Shown here one piece after another: positions 16,941 to 24,928 of a stretch of DNA of 64,000 nt. The stretch spans positions 1-64,000 of the forward strand of contig NZ_JBFLVD010000005.1 of assembly GCF_040750395.1 (NCBI RefSeq). Reading direction: 5' to 3'. Each line of letters begins with the position of its first letter. Position 1 is the stretch's first letter. This DNA is from Scandinavium sp002470465 (lineage in GTDB: Bacteria > Pseudomonadota > Gammaproteobacteria > Enterobacterales > Enterobacteriaceae). A program made the position numbers and the translations under genes. The notes below the pieces were generated by a model that worked only from the letters and a program-made list of their open reading frames with translations, had not been told where the DNA came from and did not search any database.

Positions 16941-18326
16941 TTACTTACGGCGCCAGGTAGTGCCCTGGGCACCATCTTCCAACACGATGCCCATCTCGTT
17001 CAGACGGTCACGCGCGGCATCCGCTGCGGCCCAGTCCTTCGACTGGCGCGCTTCCAGACGCTGCTTAATCAACGCTTCGATTTCCGCCACTTCGCCATCG
17101 TCAGCCTGCGCACCGCCCTGCAGGAAGAGCTCCGGATCCTGTGCCAGCAGGCCCAGTACGGCAGAGAGCTGACGCAGATGGGAGGCCATGGCGTTAGCCG
17201 CAGCCATCTCTTCGCCTTTCAGACGGTTCACTTCACGCGCCATATCAAACAGCACGGAGTAAGCTTCCGGCGTGTTGAAGTCGTCATCCATTGCCTCGCG
17301 GAAACGGGCTTCGAACGCTTCACCCCCTGCGGCTTCAACGGAAGGATCCGTCCCGCGAAGCGCGGTATACAGACGCTCCAGCGCCGAGCGCGCCTGCTTC
17401 AGGTTCTCTTCGCTGTAGTTCAGCTGGCTGCGGTAATGGCCGGACATCAGGAAGTAACGCACGGTTTCCGCGTCGTAATACTTCAGCACGTCACGCACGG
17501 TGAAGAAGTTGCCGAGCGATTTAGACATCTTCTCGCGATCGACCATCACCATCCCGGAGTGCATCCAGGTATTCACGTATTCGCCATCGTGCGCACAGGT
17601 GGACTGCGCAATTTCGTTTTCGTGGTGCGGGAACATCAGGTCTGAACCGCCGCCGTGAATGTCGAAATGCGACCCCAGCTGTTTGCAGTTCATCGCCGAA
17701 CATTCGATATGCCAGCCCGGACGCCCTTCGCCCCACGGAGAAGGCCAGCTCGGCTCGTCCGCTTTCGACATTTTCCACAGCACGAAGTCCATCGGGTTGC
17801 GTTTTACGTCGACCACGTCAACGCGCGCGCCCGCCTGGAGATTCTCCAGATCCTGGCGCGACAACAGGCCGTAGTTGGGATCGCTTGGCACGGAGAACAT
17901 CACGTCGCCATTTTCCGCGACGTAGGCGTGACCGCGGGCGATCAGCTTTTCGGTGATCTCAACGATCTCATGAATGTGGTGCGTCGCGCGCGGCTCGCTG
18001 TCCGGGCGCAGGATATTCAGCGCATCAAAATCTTTGTGCATTTCGACGATCATGCGGTCGACCAGCGCCACAAAATCCTCGCCGTTTTCATTAGCGCGTT
18101 TGATGATTTTGTCGTCAATATCGGTAATGTTGCGCACGTACTTCAGATCGTAGCCGAGGAAACGCAGGTAGCGTGACACCACATCGAAGGCAACGAAAGT
18201 CCGGCCGTGGCCGATATGACAGAGATCGTAAACGGTGATACCACACACGTACATGCCCACTTTTCCGGCATGAATAGGTTTGAATTCCTCTTTTTGGCGC
18301 GTCAGTGTATTAAAGATTTTTAACAT
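16941..18326 (-). CDS. cysS: Cysteine--tRNA ligase
   Basis: Class I aminoacyl-tRNA synthetase charging tRNA-Cys in the cytoplasm. The start MLKIFNTL at 18326 gives 461 residues, exactly the E. coli length; the frame opens 12 bp earlier. The HIGH-type motif lies in CHIGHGRTF, the KMSKS motif in REKMSKSLGN, and zinc ligands in CGITVYD, HIECSAMNC and FPHHENE. It is divergent from ppiB, as in E. coli. Confidence 0.98.
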   Translation of the reverse strand: MLKIFNTLTRQKEEFKPIHAGKVGMYVCGITVYDLCHIGHGRTFVAFDVVSRYLRFLGYDLKYVRNITDIDDKIIKRANENGEDFVALVDRMIVEMHKDFDALNILRPDSEPRATHHIHEIVEITEKLIARGHAYVAENGDVMFSVPSDPNYGLLSRQDLENLQAGARVDVVDVKRNPMDFVLWKMSKADEPSWPSPWGEGRPGWHIECSAMNCKQLGSHFDIHGGGSDLMFPHHENEIAQSTCAHDGEYVNTWMHSGMVMVDREKMSKSLGNFFTVRDVLKYYDAETVRYFLMSGHYRSQLNYSEENLKQARSALERLYTALRGTDPSVEAAGGEAFEARFREAMDDDFNTPEAYSVLFDMAREVNRLKGEEMAAANAMASHLRQLSAVLGLLAQDPELFLQGGAQADDGEVAEIEALIKQRLEARQSKDWAAADAARDRLNEMGIVLEDGAQGTTWRRK

Positions 18327-18498
18327 TGAAGATTCCATGTGGACGTGTGTGATCGTAAACGGCGTATTCTACCCGTAATTCAATCCGGAAGCAGCACGCA
18401 TTGCAAGGTGATCGAACCCGGCGGTTATGCTATAACAACCGCCTATACGTGACCCGTCAGCGGGTATTCGCACCACTATATCGGAACAGGATGCAAAA

Positions 18499-18993
18499 AT
18501 GGTTACTTTCCACACTAATCACGGCGATATCGTTATCAAAACTTTTGATGATAAAGCGCCTGAAACAGTTAAAAACTTCCTGGACTACTGCCGCGAAGGT
18601 TTTTACAACAACACCATTTTCCACCGTGTAATCAACGGTTTTATGATCCAGGGCGGCGGCTTCGAGCCAGGCATGAATCAGAAAGCCACCAAAGATCAGA
18701 TCAAAAACGAAGCCAACAACGGCCTGAAAAACACCCGTGGTACGCTGGCAATGGCCCGTACTCAGGCGCCACACTCTGCCACCGCACAGTTCTTCATCAA
18801 CGTGGCTGACAACGACTTCCTGAACTTCTCCGGCGAAAGCATGCAGGGCTGGGGCTACTGTGTGTTTGCAGAAGTGGTTGAAGGCATGGACGTGGTTGAT
18901 AAGATCAAAGCCGTGGCAACAGGCCGCAGCGGCATGCACCAGGACGTGCCTAAAGAAGACGTTATCATCACAAGCGTGACCGTCAGCGAGTAA
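18499..18993 (+). CDS. ppiB: Peptidyl-prolyl cis-trans isomerase B
   Basis: Cytoplasmic cyclophilin of 164 residues without a signal peptide. Catalytic and binding elements are visible: FHRVINGFMIQGGG near 36-49 with the catalytic arginine, and AQFFINV near 98. It starts a short unit with lpxH 3 bp downstream, the same arrangement as in E. coli. Confidence 0.98.
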   Translation: MVTFHTNHGDIVIKTFDDKAPETVKNFLDYCREGFYNNTIFHRVINGFMIQGGGFEPGMNQKATKDQIKNEANNGLKNTRGTLAMARTQAPHSATAQFFINVADNDFLNFSGESMQGWGYCVFAEVVEGMDVVDKIKAVATGRSGMHQDVPKEDVIITSVTVSE

Positions 18994-18996
18994 TTC

Positions 18997-19719
18997 GTGG
19001 CGACGCTTTTTATTGCAGATTTGCACCTGCATACAGAAGAACCGGCGATTACCGCCGGTTTTCTGCGTTTTTTACGCGGTGAAGCACGCAGCGCCGATGC
19101 GCTGTACATTCTTGGCGATCTGTTCGAAGCCTGGATTGGCGATGACGATCCCGAACCGCTTCATCGTGAAATAGCTCGTGAAATCAAAACGCTGGTGGAT
19201 TCTGGCGTACCCTGCTACTTCATTCACGGCAACCGTGATTTCCTGCTCGGCAGGCAGTTCGCCCGCGAAAGCGGCATGATTCTGCTGCCGGAAGAACAAC
19301 GTCTCAGCCTTTACGGTCGTCCGGTTTTAATTCTCCACGGCGATACGCTATGTACTGACGACGCTGGTTACCAGGCGTTCCGCGCCAAAGTACACCAGTC
19401 CTGGCTGCAGAAGCTGTTCCTCGCCCTGCCCTTGTTTATTCGCCGCCGCATCGCTGCCAAAATGCGCGACGGCAGCAAAGCCGCCAACAGCCATAAGGCC
19501 ATGACCATCATGGACGTTAACCCGCAGGCGGTTGTTGAGGTGATGGAAAAACATCAGGTGCAATGGCTCATCCACGGGCACACCCATCGCCCGGCGGTAC
19601 ACGAACTGAATGCCAACGGTCAGCCCGCGTTTCGCGTGGTGCTTGGGGCATGGCACACGGAAGGATCGATGGTCAAAGTGACCGAAGATAACGTCGAACT
19701 CATCGCCTTCCCGTTCTGA
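18997..19719 (+). CDS. lpxH: UDP-2,3-diacylglucosamine diphosphatase
   Basis: Peripheral inner membrane phosphoesterase making lipid X in lipid A biosynthesis. The 240 residues carry the metallophosphoesterase ligands: D8 and H10 (IADLHLH), the GDLFEAWIGDD block, HGNRD, HGDT and GHTHRP. The start is a GTG three bases after the ppiB stop, implying cotranslation. It ends 2 bp from the convergent methyltransferase gene. Confidence 0.97.
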   Translation: MATLFIADLHLHTEEPAITAGFLRFLRGEARSADALYILGDLFEAWIGDDDPEPLHREIAREIKTLVDSGVPCYFIHGNRDFLLGRQFARESGMILLPEEQRLSLYGRPVLILHGDTLCTDDAGYQAFRAKVHQSWLQKLFLALPLFIRRRIAAKMRDGSKAANSHKAMTIMDVNPQAVVEVMEKHQVQWLIHGHTHRPAVHELNANGQPAFRVVLGAWHTEGSMVKVTEDNVELIAFPF

Positions 19720-19720
19720 A

Positions 19721-20380
19721 TTACCCCAGACGCACCGAGATTTCCACATCGTCATTAAAAGGCATCGACAGATAGCCATTGGCCGGATTGCGGACCCACG
19801 CAACGTACTCCGGACTATGATCGGCATCGTCTGCGATCAGTAAAGCGCCCGGACGTAAGCGGGATTCCACACGGGCCAGAATCTCCGGGTAGAGCGCTTT
19901 CGCACCGTCCAGCAGCAGCAGATCGATTTGTGCAGGCAGATCGCGAGACAGCGTCTGTAGCGCATCCCCTTCACGAATGTCCACCAAATCACTCAGCCCT
20001 GCTTCGGCAATATGCTCGCGAGCGCGCAGCACTTTAGAAGGTTCGAACTCGCTGCTGATCAGCTGCCCGCCGCCGTTGTCGCGCAGCGCCGCCGCCAGAT
20101 GCAGGGTTGAGATCCCAAACGAAGTGCCAAACTCAACAATCTGGCGCGCCTGACAGCTTCGGGCCAGCATATACAGCAGCTTCCCCGTTTCCCGTGATAC
20201 CGGCAGCCACAGCGTTTTCAGCTGGCCGTAAAAGGCCGCATATTCCGTTTTACTGTGCATCAGGCGTGTGACTTCTTCGTCAGACCACTCCACGTTCTCC
20301 GCCAGGTTGGCTTCATCCGCCTGCGCAAAAAGGCGTGTCAGCAGCGGAGCCAGCGGCGCGGTCGTTAAGGTATTATTCAT
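19721..20380 (-). CDS. SAM-dependent O-methyltransferase family protein
   Basis: A 219-residue class I methyltransferase. The SAM-binding signature is VEFGTSFGISTLHLAAAL near residue 75, and an acidic LLLLDGAKALYPEIL block follows near 145. The start is taken at 20380 (MNNTL), preceded by AAAGAG; the longer frame lacks a site. It resembles catechol or caffeoyl-CoA type O-methyltransferases, but the substrate cannot be inferred. It is divergent from the TetR gene 93 bp away, which probably regulates it. E. coli has no gene here between lpxH and purE. Confidence 0.85.
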   Translation of the reverse strand: MNNTLTTAPLAPLLTRLFAQADEANLAENVEWSDEEVTRLMHSKTEYAAFYGQLKTLWLPVSRETGKLLYMLARSCQARQIVEFGTSFGISTLHLAAALRDNGGGQLISSEFEPSKVLRAREHIAEAGLSDLVDIREGDALQTLSRDLPAQIDLLLLDGAKALYPEILARVESRLRPGALLIADDADHSPEYVAWVRNPANGYLSMPFNDDVEISVRLG

Positions 20381-20473
20381 CTCTTTGTCCTCATAAATGT
20401 GAATAATTAATCGCATTACTATAATGAGGGGAGGTAAACTTTTAGGCTATTCGCATTCCAGAGAGGTCCAGTG

Positions 20474-21124
20474 ATGCCGCAGAACGACAGGCTAACTCCG
20501 CGTATTTCCACAAGAAAAGAGCCAAAACAGATACGCTCTGCCAGCGTCGTAACCGCCATTTTGCAGGCGGCCACTCAGGTTTTAGCGCAGGAGGGCGCCG
20601 CCCGCTTTACTACCGCGCGAGTCGCCGAACGGGCCGGGATCAGCATTGGTTCGCTGTACCAATATTTTCCGAATAAGGCGGCAATTTTATTTCGCCTTCA
20701 GCAGGATGAATGGCAGCAAAATTCAGCGCTGCTTAAGAAGACGCTTCAGGATGAGCGACTGCCGCCTCTGGAGAGGCTAAGTCGGCTGGTGCATATCTTT
20801 GTGCGCTCTGAGTGCGAAGAGGCGGGAATGCGAGTGGCCCTGAACGACGCGGCACCGCTCTATCGCGATGCGCCCGAAGCCCAGGAGGCGAAAGCGGGTA
20901 ACGAAAGCTTTTTTCAGGATTTTGTGACCGCCTTTTTACCGCTCACGCCGGAGGCAGATCGGGTGCAGGCGGCAGAATTACTGATGGTAACGCTCAGCGC
21001 CGTCGGGCACGCGTTTTCTCAGCGCCCGCGTACGGAAGAAGAGATTGAGCAGCGGGCGTCAGCGCTGGCAGACATGCTGTGTAGCTATCTTCAGTCACTT
21101 AAGCGGCAGGAGCCCCTTCCCTGA
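20474..21124 (+). CDS. TetR-family transcriptional regulator
   Basis: A 216-residue regulator with a helix-turn-helix at about 40-65 (FTTARVAERAGISIGSLYQYFPNK) and a helical C-terminal ligand domain. The ATG at 20474 with GAGAGG at 20461 is preferred over the GTG three bases earlier. It is divergent from the O-methyltransferase gene across 93 bp containing a TATAAT at 20420. This is a typical repressor-target arrangement; the ligand is unknown. Confidence 0.9.
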   Translation: MPQNDRLTPRISTRKEPKQIRSASVVTAILQAATQVLAQEGAARFTTARVAERAGISIGSLYQYFPNKAAILFRLQQDEWQQNSALLKKTLQDERLPPLERLSRLVHIFVRSECEEAGMRVALNDAAPLYRDAPEAQEAKAGNESFFQDFVTAFLPLTPEADRVQAAELLMVTLSAVGHAFSQRPRTEEEIEQRASALADMLCSYLQSLKRQEPLP

Positions 21125-21135
21125 CGCCCGCAAGA

Positions 21136-21396
21136 TCAGCCGCGATCGTCTTTCGGCCCAAGGAAATAGAAACCAAACGGCAGCGAACCGATAATGGTGA
21201 ACATAATGCTGTAGATGGCCGCCCATGCGCCCTGCATGAAGTACATCGATACGCTCCACTGATCCATCGGCAGATTGTACTGATCCTCAACGCCCTGGAA
21301 CGTCACTTTCGATATCACCGTCACGGCAACGATAAAAACGATGGCGACGGCCGTGAGAAACTTTTTCCCGTCCGGGGTGCGAAGTATTTGCAGCAT
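21136..21396 (-). CDS. Small two-helix inner membrane protein of unknown function
   Basis: An 86-residue protein with a GAGGAG ribosome site just before its ATG. Hydrophobic segments lie at about residues 13-31 and 52-75, separated by a polar loop of about 20 residues (QGVEDQYNLPMDQWS). The C-terminus is charged (KDDRG type end). It converges on the TetR gene and is divergent from yedE. I do not recognise the family. Confidence 0.7.
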   Translation of the reverse strand: MLQILRTPDGKKFLTAVAIVFIVAVTVISKVTFQGVEDQYNLPMDQWSVSMYFMQGAWAAIYSIMFTIIGSLPFGFYFLGPKDDRG

Positions 21397-21618
21397 AGGT
21401 TCTCCTCATGTTCATGCTGTACTGCGCGCGTATCGCAGCAGTTTTCACAGTCAGGCAACAATTTTACCGCATTTCCCCTCACGGTGCGGCAAATTTACAG
21501 CAGCACAAACATCAGCCCTCTCTTCGCCTGATTATTACAGCGCATCGCCGTGGCGAATTGTGTTGATCTCTTCGAGGTTTTTCTTCCCGCAAGTCACGTA
21601 TCCTCTCGTCTCTTTTTA

Positions 21619-21630
21619 CCCGCTAGCGGG
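21619..21630. promoter_or_regulatory. 12-bp perfect palindrome upstream of yedE
   Basis: CCCGCTAGCGGG lies 33 bp before the yedE ATG. It could be a regulator site or a small hairpin in the leader. No assignment is possible from sequence alone. Confidence 0.35.
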
Positions 21631-21662
21631 AAATGACCCTTCTGAGTTCAGAGGCATTTACT

Positions 21663-22871
21663 ATGACATGGCAACACTTTAAACAAACCTGGCTGGTCAA
21701 ATTCTGGTCACCGGTTCCCACCGTTATCGCCGCAGGCATTCTTTCCACCTACTACTTTGGTCTCACGGGCACCTTCTGGGCCGTGACGGGTGAGTTCACC
21801 CGTTGGGGCGGACAGCTGCTGCAGCTCGCAGGCGTTCACGCAGAAACATGGAGCTACTATAAGCTCATCCATCTTGAGGGTACGCCGCTGGAGCGTATCG
21901 ACGGCATGATGATCCTCGGCATGTTCGGCGGATGCTTTGCCGCTGCGCTGTGGGCCAATAACGTGAAGCTACGTTTTCCCCGCAGCCGCATTCGAATTTT
22001 TCAGGCCATCGTCGGCGGCATTATTGCCGGTTTTGGCGCACGCATGGCCATGGGCTGTAACCTGGCAGCCTTTTTTACCGGCATTCCGCAGTTTTCCCTC
22101 CACGCCTGGTTCTTTGCCATCGCCACAGCCATAGGCTCCTGGTTTGGCGCCCGTTTCACCCTGCTGCCGATATTTCGTATCCCGGTGAAGATGCAAAAAG
22201 TCTCTGCCGCTTCGCCGTTAACCCAAAAACCGAATCAGGCCCGCCGTCGTTTTCGACTTGGCGTGATTTTCTTTTTCGGCATGATCGGCTGGGCGCTGCT
22301 GACCGCATCCAGTCATCCTAAACTCGGCATCGCCATGCTGTTCGGCATCGGCTTTGGGGTGCTTATCGAACGTGCGCAGATCTGCTTTACGTCCGCGTTC
22401 CGTGATATGTGGATCACGGGACGAACCACGATGGCGAAAGCGATTATTTTTGGCATGGCCGCCAGCGCCATTGGCATCTTTAGCTATGTGCAGCTGGGCA
22501 TGGAGCCGAAAATCATGTGGGCGGGCCCGAATGCCGTGCTGGGCGGACTGCTGTTCGGCTTTGGTATTGTTCTCGCGGGCGGCTGCGAAACGGGATGGAT
22601 GTACCGGGCGGTTGAAGGGCAGGTTCACTACTGGTGGGTGGGCCTGGGCAACGTGATTGGCTCCACCCTGCTGGCCTATTACTGGGACGATCTCTCCCCG
22701 CTTGCCACCCACTGGGATAAAGTCAATCTGCTGGACACCTTCGGCCCTTACGGCGGACTGCTGGTAACCTACTGCCTGCTGGCACTGGCGCTGCTGCTGG
22801 TGATCGTCTGGGAAAAACGCTTCTTCCGCCGTCGCACTTCACTCCCCCGCAATGAGCAGGAGGCCGTATGA
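21663..22871 (+). CDS. yedE: YeeE/YedE-family sulfur/selenium transporter
   Basis: An inner membrane protein of 402 residues with about ten transmembrane segments. It matches E. coli YedE over most of its length. Family landmarks are GARMAMGCNLAAFFTGIPQ and GFGIVLAGGCETGWMYRA, each with the conserved pore cysteine. Relatives such as TsuA import thiosulfate, and YedE-type proteins have been linked to selenium metabolism. The start at 21663 matches the E. coli N-terminus (M-W-Q-FK). It overlaps yedF by 4 bp. Confidence 0.93.
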   Translation: MTWQHFKQTWLVKFWSPVPTVIAAGILSTYYFGLTGTFWAVTGEFTRWGGQLLQLAGVHAETWSYYKLIHLEGTPLERIDGMMILGMFGGCFAAALWANNVKLRFPRSRIRIFQAIVGGIIAGFGARMAMGCNLAAFFTGIPQFSLHAWFFAIATAIGSWFGARFTLLPIFRIPVKMQKVSAASPLTQKPNQARRRFRLGVIFFFGMIGWALLTASSHPKLGIAMLFGIGFGVLIERAQICFTSAFRDMWITGRTTMAKAIIFGMAASAIGIFSYVQLGMEPKIMWAGPNAVLGGLLFGFGIVLAGGCETGWMYRAVEGQVHYWWVGLGNVIGSTLLAYYWDDLSPLATHWDKVNLLDTFGPYGGLLVTYCLLALALLLVIVWEKRFFRRRTSLPRNEQEAV

Positions 22872-23101
22872 AAACGCTCGTTCCTGATTACCGTCTGGAT
22901 ATGGTCGGTGAACCTTGTCCGTATCCTGCCGTGGCCACGCTGGAAGCGATGCCGTCATTGAAGAAGGGTGAGATCCTGGAGGTGGTCAGCGACTGCCCGC
23001 AATCCATCAATAACATTCCTCTCGACGCCGCCAATCACGGCTATACCGTCCTGGATATTCAACAGGATGGCCCGACCATTCGCTATCTGATTCAGAAGTA
23101 G
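22868..23101 (+). CDS. yedF: TusA-like sulfurtransferase YedF
   Basis: A 77-residue cytoplasmic protein of the TusA/SirA fold with the catalytic cysteine in EPCPYP (C18). It is nearly identical in length and sequence to E. coli YedF. It overlaps yedE (ATGA), so the pair is cotranslated. The inferred role is receiving sulfur or selenium brought in by YedE. Confidence 0.95.
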   Translation: MKTLVPDYRLDMVGEPCPYPAVATLEAMPSLKKGEILEVVSDCPQSINNIPLDAANHGYTVLDIQQDGPTIRYLIQK

Positions 23102-23104
23102 TCT

Positions 23105-23135
23105 TTTGCCCCCGCGAGTAAAAGTCGGGGGCAAA
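23105..23135 (+). terminator. Terminator after yedEF
   Basis: A 10-bp perfect stem (23105-23114 and 23126-23135) starts 4 bases after the yedF stop codon. It separates yedEF from the purE promoter. The downstream T-run is short. Confidence 0.7.
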
Positions 23136-23177
23136 TTACCGCTTTTCTCTGGCATATATCTCCCCCCGACTTTATCC

Positions 23178-23193
23178 GCGCAACCGTTTTCCT
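23178..23193. promoter_or_regulatory. PurR operator of purEK
   Basis: The 16-bp sequence GCGCAACCGTTTTCCT is close to the PurR consensus ACGCAAACGTTTGCGT and almost identical to the E. coli purEK operator as I remember it. It lies 73 bp upstream of the purE start and should mediate repression by PurR with hypoxanthine or guanine. Confidence 0.85.
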
Positions 23194-23265
23194 TGCCGGT
23201 TTTCCGTGCTATTCTCTGTGGCCTTCAATGCCGTGTGATCCACACCCACAGGAGTTTTAAGACGC

Positions 23266-23775
23266 ATGTCTTCCCGCAACAATCCGGCGCGTATCGCCAT
23301 CGTAATGGGGTCCAAAAGCGACTGGGCGACCATGCAGTTTGCCGCTGAAATCCTCGATACCCTGAACGTACCGCACCACGTGGAAGTGGTTTCTGCACAC
23401 CGCACGCCGGACAAACTCTTTAGCTTTGCCGAAACGGCAGAAGAGAAAGGTTACCAGGTCATCATCGCAGGGGCTGGCGGTGCCGCGCATCTGCCGGGCA
23501 TGATCGCCGCAAAAACGCTGGTGCCCGTTCTGGGCGTTCCTGTGCAAAGCGCCACCCTGAGCGGCGTCGACAGCCTCTACTCCATCGTTCAGATGCCACG
23601 CGGCATTCCCGTTGGTACGCTGGCAATCGGTAAAGCAGGCGCAGCCAACGCCGCTCTGCTGGCCGCGCAGATTCTGGCGACCCATGACGCTGAACTGCAT
23701 CAGCGCCTGGCGGACTGGCGCAAAGCGCAGACCGACGAAGTGCTGGACAACCCGGACCCAAGGGGTGCGGCATGA
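23266..23775 (+). CDS. purE: N5-carboxyaminoimidazole ribonucleotide mutase
   Basis: Converts N5-CAIR to CAIR in purine synthesis. It has 169 residues as in E. coli, with the substrate loop VMGSKSDW near residue 17, the SAHRTPDK motif with the catalytic histidine near 46, and GAGGAAHLPGM. It overlaps purK by 4 bp and follows a PurR operator. Confidence 0.98.
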   Translation: MSSRNNPARIAIVMGSKSDWATMQFAAEILDTLNVPHHVEVVSAHRTPDKLFSFAETAEEKGYQVIIAGAGGAAHLPGMIAAKTLVPVLGVPVQSATLSGVDSLYSIVQMPRGIPVGTLAIGKAGAANAALLAAQILATHDAELHQRLADWRKAQTDEVLDNPDPRGAA

Positions 23776-24839
23776 AGCAGGTCTGCGTTCTTGGCAACGG
23801 TCAGCTGGGCCGCATGCTGCGCCAGGCCGGTGAACCTCTGGGCATCAGCGTGTGGCCGGTTGGCTTAGAAGCCGATCCGGAGGCGGTTCCCTTTCAGCAA
23901 AGCGTCATCACCGCAGAAATCGAACGCTGGCCGGAAACCGCATTAACCCGTGAACTGGCGCTGCATAAAGCGTTTGTGAACCGCGACGTTTTTCCCGTCA
24001 TCGCCGACCGCCTGACGCAAAAGCAGCTGTTTGACAAACTCGGGCTGGCGACCGCCCCGTGGCAATTGCTGGCAGAAAAAGCCGAATGGCCTGGCGTGTT
24101 CGATCGCCTGGGCGAACTGGCTATCGTTAAGTGCCGCACCGGCGGTTACGATGGCCGCGGGCAATGGCGTCTGCGCGCCGGGGATACGGATCAGCTGCCG
24201 GATGAGTGCTACGGCGAATGCATCGTCGAACAGGGCATCAACTTCAGCGGTGAAGTTTCGCTGGTTGGCGCTCGTGCGCACGACGGCAGCACGGTGTTTT
24301 ATCCCCTGACGCATAACCTGCACCAGAACGGCATTCTGCGCGTCAGCGTAGCGTTCCCTCAGGCGAATGTTCAGCAGCAGTCGCAGGCGGAAACCATGCT
24401 GGCGGCAATCATGAACGAGCTGAACTATGTTGGCGTGATGGCGATGGAGTGCTTCATCACTCCGGCAGGCCTGCTGATTAACGAGCTTGCCCCACGCGTG
24501 CACAACAGCGGGCACTGGACGCAAAATGGCGCATCAATCAGCCAGTTCGAGCTGCACCTGCGCGGCATAATCGGCCTGCCGTTGCCGCCGCCGGTGGTGA
24601 ACAGCCCTTCTGTGATGGTCAACCTGATTGGTACCGACCTGAACTATGACTGGCTGAAGCTGCCGCTGGTGCACCTGCACTGGTACGACAAAGAGGTGCG
24701 CGAAGGCCGTAAGGTCGGCCATCTGAACCTCAACGACAGCGACACTGGCCGCCTGAGTGCAACGCTTGAAGCGCTTGTTCCTCTGCTGCCGCCTGAATAC
24801 GCCAGCGGCATCACCTGGGCGCAGTCAAAACTTGCTTAA
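23772..24839 (+). CDS. purK: N5-carboxyaminoimidazole ribonucleotide synthase
   Basis: An ATP-grasp ligase that makes N5-CAIR from AIR and bicarbonate. The 355 residues match E. coli PurK in length. The N-terminal nucleotide-binding motif is VLGNGQLGRML and the ATP-grasp core includes VKCRTGGYDGRGQW; NELAPRVHNSGHWT holds metal ligands. It is coupled to purE by an ATGA overlap. Confidence 0.98.
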   Translation: MKQVCVLGNGQLGRMLRQAGEPLGISVWPVGLEADPEAVPFQQSVITAEIERWPETALTRELALHKAFVNRDVFPVIADRLTQKQLFDKLGLATAPWQLLAEKAEWPGVFDRLGELAIVKCRTGGYDGRGQWRLRAGDTDQLPDECYGECIVEQGINFSGEVSLVGARAHDGSTVFYPLTHNLHQNGILRVSVAFPQANVQQQSQAETMLAAIMNELNYVGVMAMECFITPAGLLINELAPRVHNSGHWTQNGASISQFELHLRGIIGLPLPPPVVNSPSVMVNLIGTDLNYDWLKLPLVHLHWYDKEVREGRKVGHLNLNDSDTGRLSATLEALVPLLPPEYASGITWAQSKLA

Positions 24840-24846
24840 CCTTTCT

Positions 24847-24877
24847 GGCCGGGGATTGATCTTCGCCTTCCCCGGCC
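24847..24877 (+). terminator. Terminator after purEK
   Basis: A 9-bp stem GGCCGGGGA/TCCCCGGCC begins 8 bases after the purK stop, with a 13-base loop and a pyrimidine-rich tail. Confidence 0.65.
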
Positions 24878-24928
24878 TCCTCTTCCGCGCGTAAAATCCC
24901 CCTATGCTTTTTCATTAAGGATTTTTCC

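Noticed and set aside
18419..18445. GGCGGTT/AACCGCC inverted repeat upstream of ppiB as a riboswitch
   Set aside because: It is only a short hairpin without any known aptamer core. It may be part of a promoter or terminator.
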